From Filimonas sp. (GTDB lineage Bacteria; Bacteroidota; Bacteroidia; Chitinophagales; Chitinophagaceae), in assembly GCA_017306865.1 (NCBI GenBank), contig JAFKHH010000011.1, forward strand, positions 1,224,450-1,288,449: a stretch of DNA of 64,000 nt, in the 5' to 3' direction. The notes under the pieces were generated by a model. The model ran no database searches. It was not told the origin of the DNA and worked only from the letters and a program-made list of their open reading frames with translations. Made by a program: the position numbers and the translations under genes. Below, piece by piece: positions 61,092-64,000 of the stretch. The number at the start of each line of letters is the position of its first letter. Positions within the stretch are counted from its first letter, which is position 1.

Positions 61092-64000
61092 ATGCATCCA
61101 ATTTTACACCGTTCGTTGAAGTTGTTCTTGTGCTGCTTATTCATTTCATTGACTGCGTCTGCACAATTTACTATTACACAAAATTTTAAAGGCAATTCTG
61201 CCGGTAGCAATATCGTGTTGGGTGGTTCGCCTAACTCTGCATACCTCACATCTGGTAACGTAGACCCGGTGAATGATGGTTGGCTTAGGTTGACGGATGC
61301 TATTACCAACCAGCGGGGATATGCGTATGTAAATAATTCGTTTCCTTCAACGTTGGGCGTGTTCATGGATTTTGAATATAAATCCTGGCGCGATAAAAGT
61401 GATCTTACTTACAACGGAGCAGATGGGTTTTCAGTTTTCATGTTTGATGCCTCTTCTACTTTTGCCCTCGGTGGTTGGGGTGGATCGCTGGGGTATGCAC
61501 CGAATACAGCCTCCTCGCCATCCGTACCAAACGGTCTTGCAGGCGGATACATAGGATTAGGGATAGATGAATATGGTAACTATGCGGCTGCCACAGAAGG
61601 CAAGAACGGAGGAACATCGTCATTGCAACCTAACTCGTTTGTATTAAGAGGTCCTACAACATCCAATTCAACTACAACAAATAAATATCTTACTTCCGTA
61701 CAGTTACAACCAAGTTCAAGTTCAAATATTAACTCTGTAGATTATAATACAGTTACCACAACCAGGCCAACTGATGCAACATTTTACCGGCGTGTAAAAA
61801 TATCGATTACGCCGGCAGGTACTTCATCTAATCCACTCTACACAATATTGGTTACATGGCGTACCAGCCCTAATGGTGCAGATTCTACTTTATTGTCTTA
61901 TACTACCACCACTGCTCCACCTCAGAACCTGAAAGTGGGGTTTGCTGCATCTACAGGAGGCGGCTTCAACTATCATGAAATACGTAACCTCGTTATTACT
62001 ACGCCCGGTGGCGTACGTGTGGATAAAGTAATAGATAAAGCCAATGCCAACGTTGGAGACCAGGTAACCTATACAGTTAACGCCTACAATTCCACTACTG
62101 CACCTATTGCCAATTTGAAATTTGCAGATACATTAAAAGATAACAGCGGAAATATTCTGCCTATTGGTTCATCTGGCTACATCACATTAAACAGTATCAC
62201 CTTTAATAATAACGGAGGGGCCAATACGGCGACAGGTTTTACCAGTGGTGTGCCTAAAACAACGGGCTTAACAAATCCATTCAGCACATCGCTGAATATG
62301 GATGCAAACAGTAATGCCACTTTTACGGTAAAGGGGACGATCAATTCCATACCACCTAATGGAATATTGAAAAATATTGCGGCTGTTGATCCATCGCTCA
62401 CAGGTATTACTGACCAGGACACAACAAACAATGTTTATACTGTTACCAGTAACGTACTTTCCGGCAACGTTGACTTTGTTATATCAAAAGCTGTAGACAA
62501 TACCTGTGCAGACCCTACAAATGGAAATACCTATACCTTATCCGTTTCCAATACGGGTGCTACCAATAGTGTAGCTGGGCAAACTGTAACTGTTACAGAT
62601 GTGATCCCCACAGGGTTTACAGTAACAAGCGCTTCAGGTACAGGCTGGACGGTATCCAATACAGGTAATACCTATACATTTAAGAGGACCGATGCCCTTA
62701 ATTCCACTTTTGCTTTTCCTGCTATTACTATAAAAGTGAAGCCACCTTCATCCGGTACATCGTGGACAAACACTGCTACAGTTGCCTATAGTGGTACAGA
62801 AGCAAATACAACGAATAATACCAGCAATAGCGTACTTATCTATAGTAAGCCAGCTTCACCAACAGTATCTAGCCCAGTTACATATTGCCAGGGAAGTAAT
62901 GGCCCGGCGTTAACAGCAACGGGCAATAACTTATTGTGGTACACTGTTGCCGCAGGAGGCACAGGCAGTGCAACTGCACCTGTACCTGGCACAACTACAC
63001 CTGGCAGTACAACTTATTATGTAAGCCAGAGCAATGGAACGTGCGAGAGTGCATTAACCTCAATTGTAGTAAATGTAACCGCTGCGCCAGCCGCACCAAC
63101 AGGATCTGCAACGCAAACTTTTTGTGCGATCAGTAATCCAACTGTTGCCAGTTTAATCGCGACAGGAACAAACATACAATGGTATGCCGCTTCAACTGGT
63201 GGTACAGCCTTAGCGTCAACTATTGCACTGGTAGATGGTACAACATACTATGCCACCCAGACTGTAAATGGTTGTGAGAGTATAAATAGGCTGGCGGTTA
63301 AAGTTTCTATTACCGCCACTGCTGCACCGACAGGCTCAGCAACGCAAACCTTCTGTGCAATTAATAATCCGACTGTAGCAAACCTGGTTGCAACTGGCAC
63401 GAGCATACAATGGTATGCCGCGTCAACAGGTGGCACTGCCTTAGCGTCTACTACCGCGTTGGTAGATGGTACAACTTATTATGCAAGTCAAACAGCCAAC
63501 GGTTGTGAGAGTGTAAGCCGTTTAGCGGTTAAAGTAAACATTACTGCTACAGCCGCACCAACAGGCTCAGCAACACAAACCTTTTGCGCGGTCAGTAATC
63601 CAACTGTTGCAAACCTTGCTGCGACCGGTACAAACATACAATGGTATGCTGCATCAACAGGTGGTACAGCGTTAGCGTCAACTACCGCGTTGGTGGATGG
63701 TACAACCTATTATGCAACTCAAACAGCCAATGGATGCGAGAGTGCGAGCCGTTTAGCAGTTAAAGTTTCTATTACCGCCACTGCTGCACCGACAGGCTCA
63801 GCGACGCAGACATTTTGTGCAATTAATAATCCAACTGTAGCAAACCTGGTTGCGACCGGCACAAGCATACAATGGTATGCTGCGTCAACAGGCGGCGTAG
63901 CGTTAGCGTCTACTACAGCGTTAGTGGATGGAACAACGTATTACGCAAGCCAGACAGCCAATGGTTGCGAGAGTGCAAGCCGCTTAGCAGTTAAAGTAAA
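61092..64000 (+). CDS. Large secreted lectin-like, tandem-repeat protein (3' truncated by window edge)
   Basis: An uninterrupted frame from ATG 61092 to the window end (969 codons so far). Signal peptide [10 protein letters not shown]... LTASAQ (~25). Residues ~26-310 form an L-type lectin-like jelly roll ([39 protein letters not shown]). Then come DUF11-like modules (~315-460, [21 protein letters not shown]; ~460-580, [20 protein letters not shown]) and, from ~590, Ig-like 'C...WY.....GTTYY......CES' repeats. From 63099 the DNA repeats every 231 bp. A T9SS sorting tail is expected beyond the window. Likely a giant surface adhesin or lectin. Confidence 0.9.
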   Translation, partial: MHPILHRSLKLFLCCLFISLTASAQFTITQNFKGNSAGSNIVLGGSPNSAYLTSGNVDPVNDGWLRLTDAITNQRGYAYVNNSFPSTLGVFMDFEYKSWRDKSDLTYNGADGFSVFMFDASSTFALGGWGGSLGYAPNTASSPSVPNGLAGGYIGLGIDEYGNYAAATEGKNGGTSSLQPNSFVLRGPTTSNSTTTNKYLTSVQLQPSSSSNINSVDYNTVTTTRPTDATFYRRVKISITPAGTSSNPLYTILVTWRTSPNGADSTLLSYTTTTAPPQNLKVGFAASTGGGFNYHEIRNLVITTPGGVRVDKVIDKANANVGDQVTYTVNAYNSTTAPIANLKFADTLKDNSGNILPIGSSGYITLNSITFNNNGGANTATGFTSGVPKTTGLTNPFSTSLNMDANSNATFTVKGTINSIPPNGILKNIAAVDPSLTGITDQDTTNNVYTVTSNVLSGNVDFVISKAVDNTCADPTNGNTYTLSVSNTGATNSVAGQTVTVTDVIPTGFTVTSASGTGWTVSNTGNTYTFKRTDALNSTFAFPAITIKVKPPSSGTSWTNTATVAYSGTEANTTNNTSNSVLIYSKPASPTVSSPVTYCQGSNGPALTATGNNLLWYTVAAGGTGSATAPVPGTTTPGSTTYYVSQSNGTCESALTSIVVNVTAAPAAPTGSATQTFCAISNPTVASLIATGTNIQWYAASTGGTALASTIALVDGTTYYATQTVNGCESINRLAVKVSITATAAPTGSATQTFCAINNPTVANLVATGTSIQWYAASTGGTALASTTALVDGTTYYASQTANGCESVSRLAVKVNITATAAPTGSATQTFCAVSNPTVANLAATGTNIQWYAASTGGTALASTTALVDGTTYYATQTANGCESASRLAVKVSITATAAPTGSATQTFCAINNPTVANLVATGTSIQWYAASTGGVALASTTALVDGTTYYASQTANGCESASRLAVKV
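63099..64000 (+). repeat. 231-bp in-frame tandem repeats
   Basis: Copies start at 63099, 63330, 63561 and 63792 (77 residues each: TGSATQTFC... [10 protein letters not shown]... LVDGTTYYA... NGCES). Identity rises from the first copy to the later ones, and the last runs past the edge. A more divergent unit precedes at about 62868. Confidence 0.9.

Noticed and set aside
63099..64000. Regularly spaced repeats considered as a CRISPR array
   Set aside because: Repeat unit is 231 bp, in frame and protein-coding, with no short repeat-spacer structure.

Overview
The window looks like a chromosomal segment of a soil- or plant-associated Bacteroidota, most likely Chitinophagaceae (a Chitinophaga- or Niastella-like genome). 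This is inferred from two SusC/SusD pairs, a FecI/FecR system, type IX secretion (T9SS) parts, promoters of the TAnnTTTG type, absent Shine-Dalgarno sequences, moderate GC and long intergenic regions packed with palindromic repeats. No phage, integrase, complete insertion sequence or CRISPR array was seen.

Layout. 1-1327: 3' part of a GH3 glycosidase. 1678-2877: ArsR regulator / SRPBCC / DoxX operon. 3241-3997: HigB-HigA toxin-antitoxin pair. 4116-9316: two divergent MacB/FtsX-type permeases. 9529-9747: small protein. 10198-12102: a 7TM sensor fused to an IS1595-transposase-like zinc ribbon. 12659-25957: a polysaccharide utilization locus (GH2, GH5, SusC, SusD, PKD lipoprotein, GLUG-repeat lipoprotein, GH128), probably for beta-1,3-glucan. 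26279-31634: mixed single genes (B3 metallo-beta-lactamase, Tat-exported superoxide dismutase, GH43, outer-membrane barrel, ThuA-like). 31704-37325: small secreted proteins, NHL/PAL-like propeller, dicarboxylate symporter, SGNH hydrolase. 37383-37536: tRNA-Cys and tRNA-Trp on the minus strand. 37774-39845: an AT-rich cluster of four unrecognised membrane or secreted proteins. 39948-43067: HxlR regulator with divergent NmrA-like oxidoreductase, RRM protein, luciferase-like monooxygenase. 43925-58912: ECF sigma, FecR, STN-containing SusC, SusD, HExxH metallohydrolase lipoprotein, DUF4302 protein, T9SS-sorted MBG protein, PorV-like protein, Ig-repeat protein and a lipoprotein, closed by a strong terminator. 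59389-64000: a possible 55-residue gene, a zinc-ribbon protein and the start of a large lectin-like, tandem-repeat secreted protein that runs off the end.

How the genes work together. In the first locus secreted or surface glycosidases would cut a beta-glucan, SusD and the two extra lipoproteins would bind it, and SusC would import it. In the second locus the FecR/STN arrangement predicts that substrate binding to SusC releases the ECF sigma factor; the import pair is joined to a peptidase-like lipoprotein and to a T9SS substrate plus its own PorV-like protein, suggesting protein or peptide use and surface display.

The least conventional content is between genes: a 270-bp nested-hairpin element present three times in the same orientation, a family of degenerate 7-bp-periodic repeats seen at more than a dozen places, and two clusters of short palindromes.
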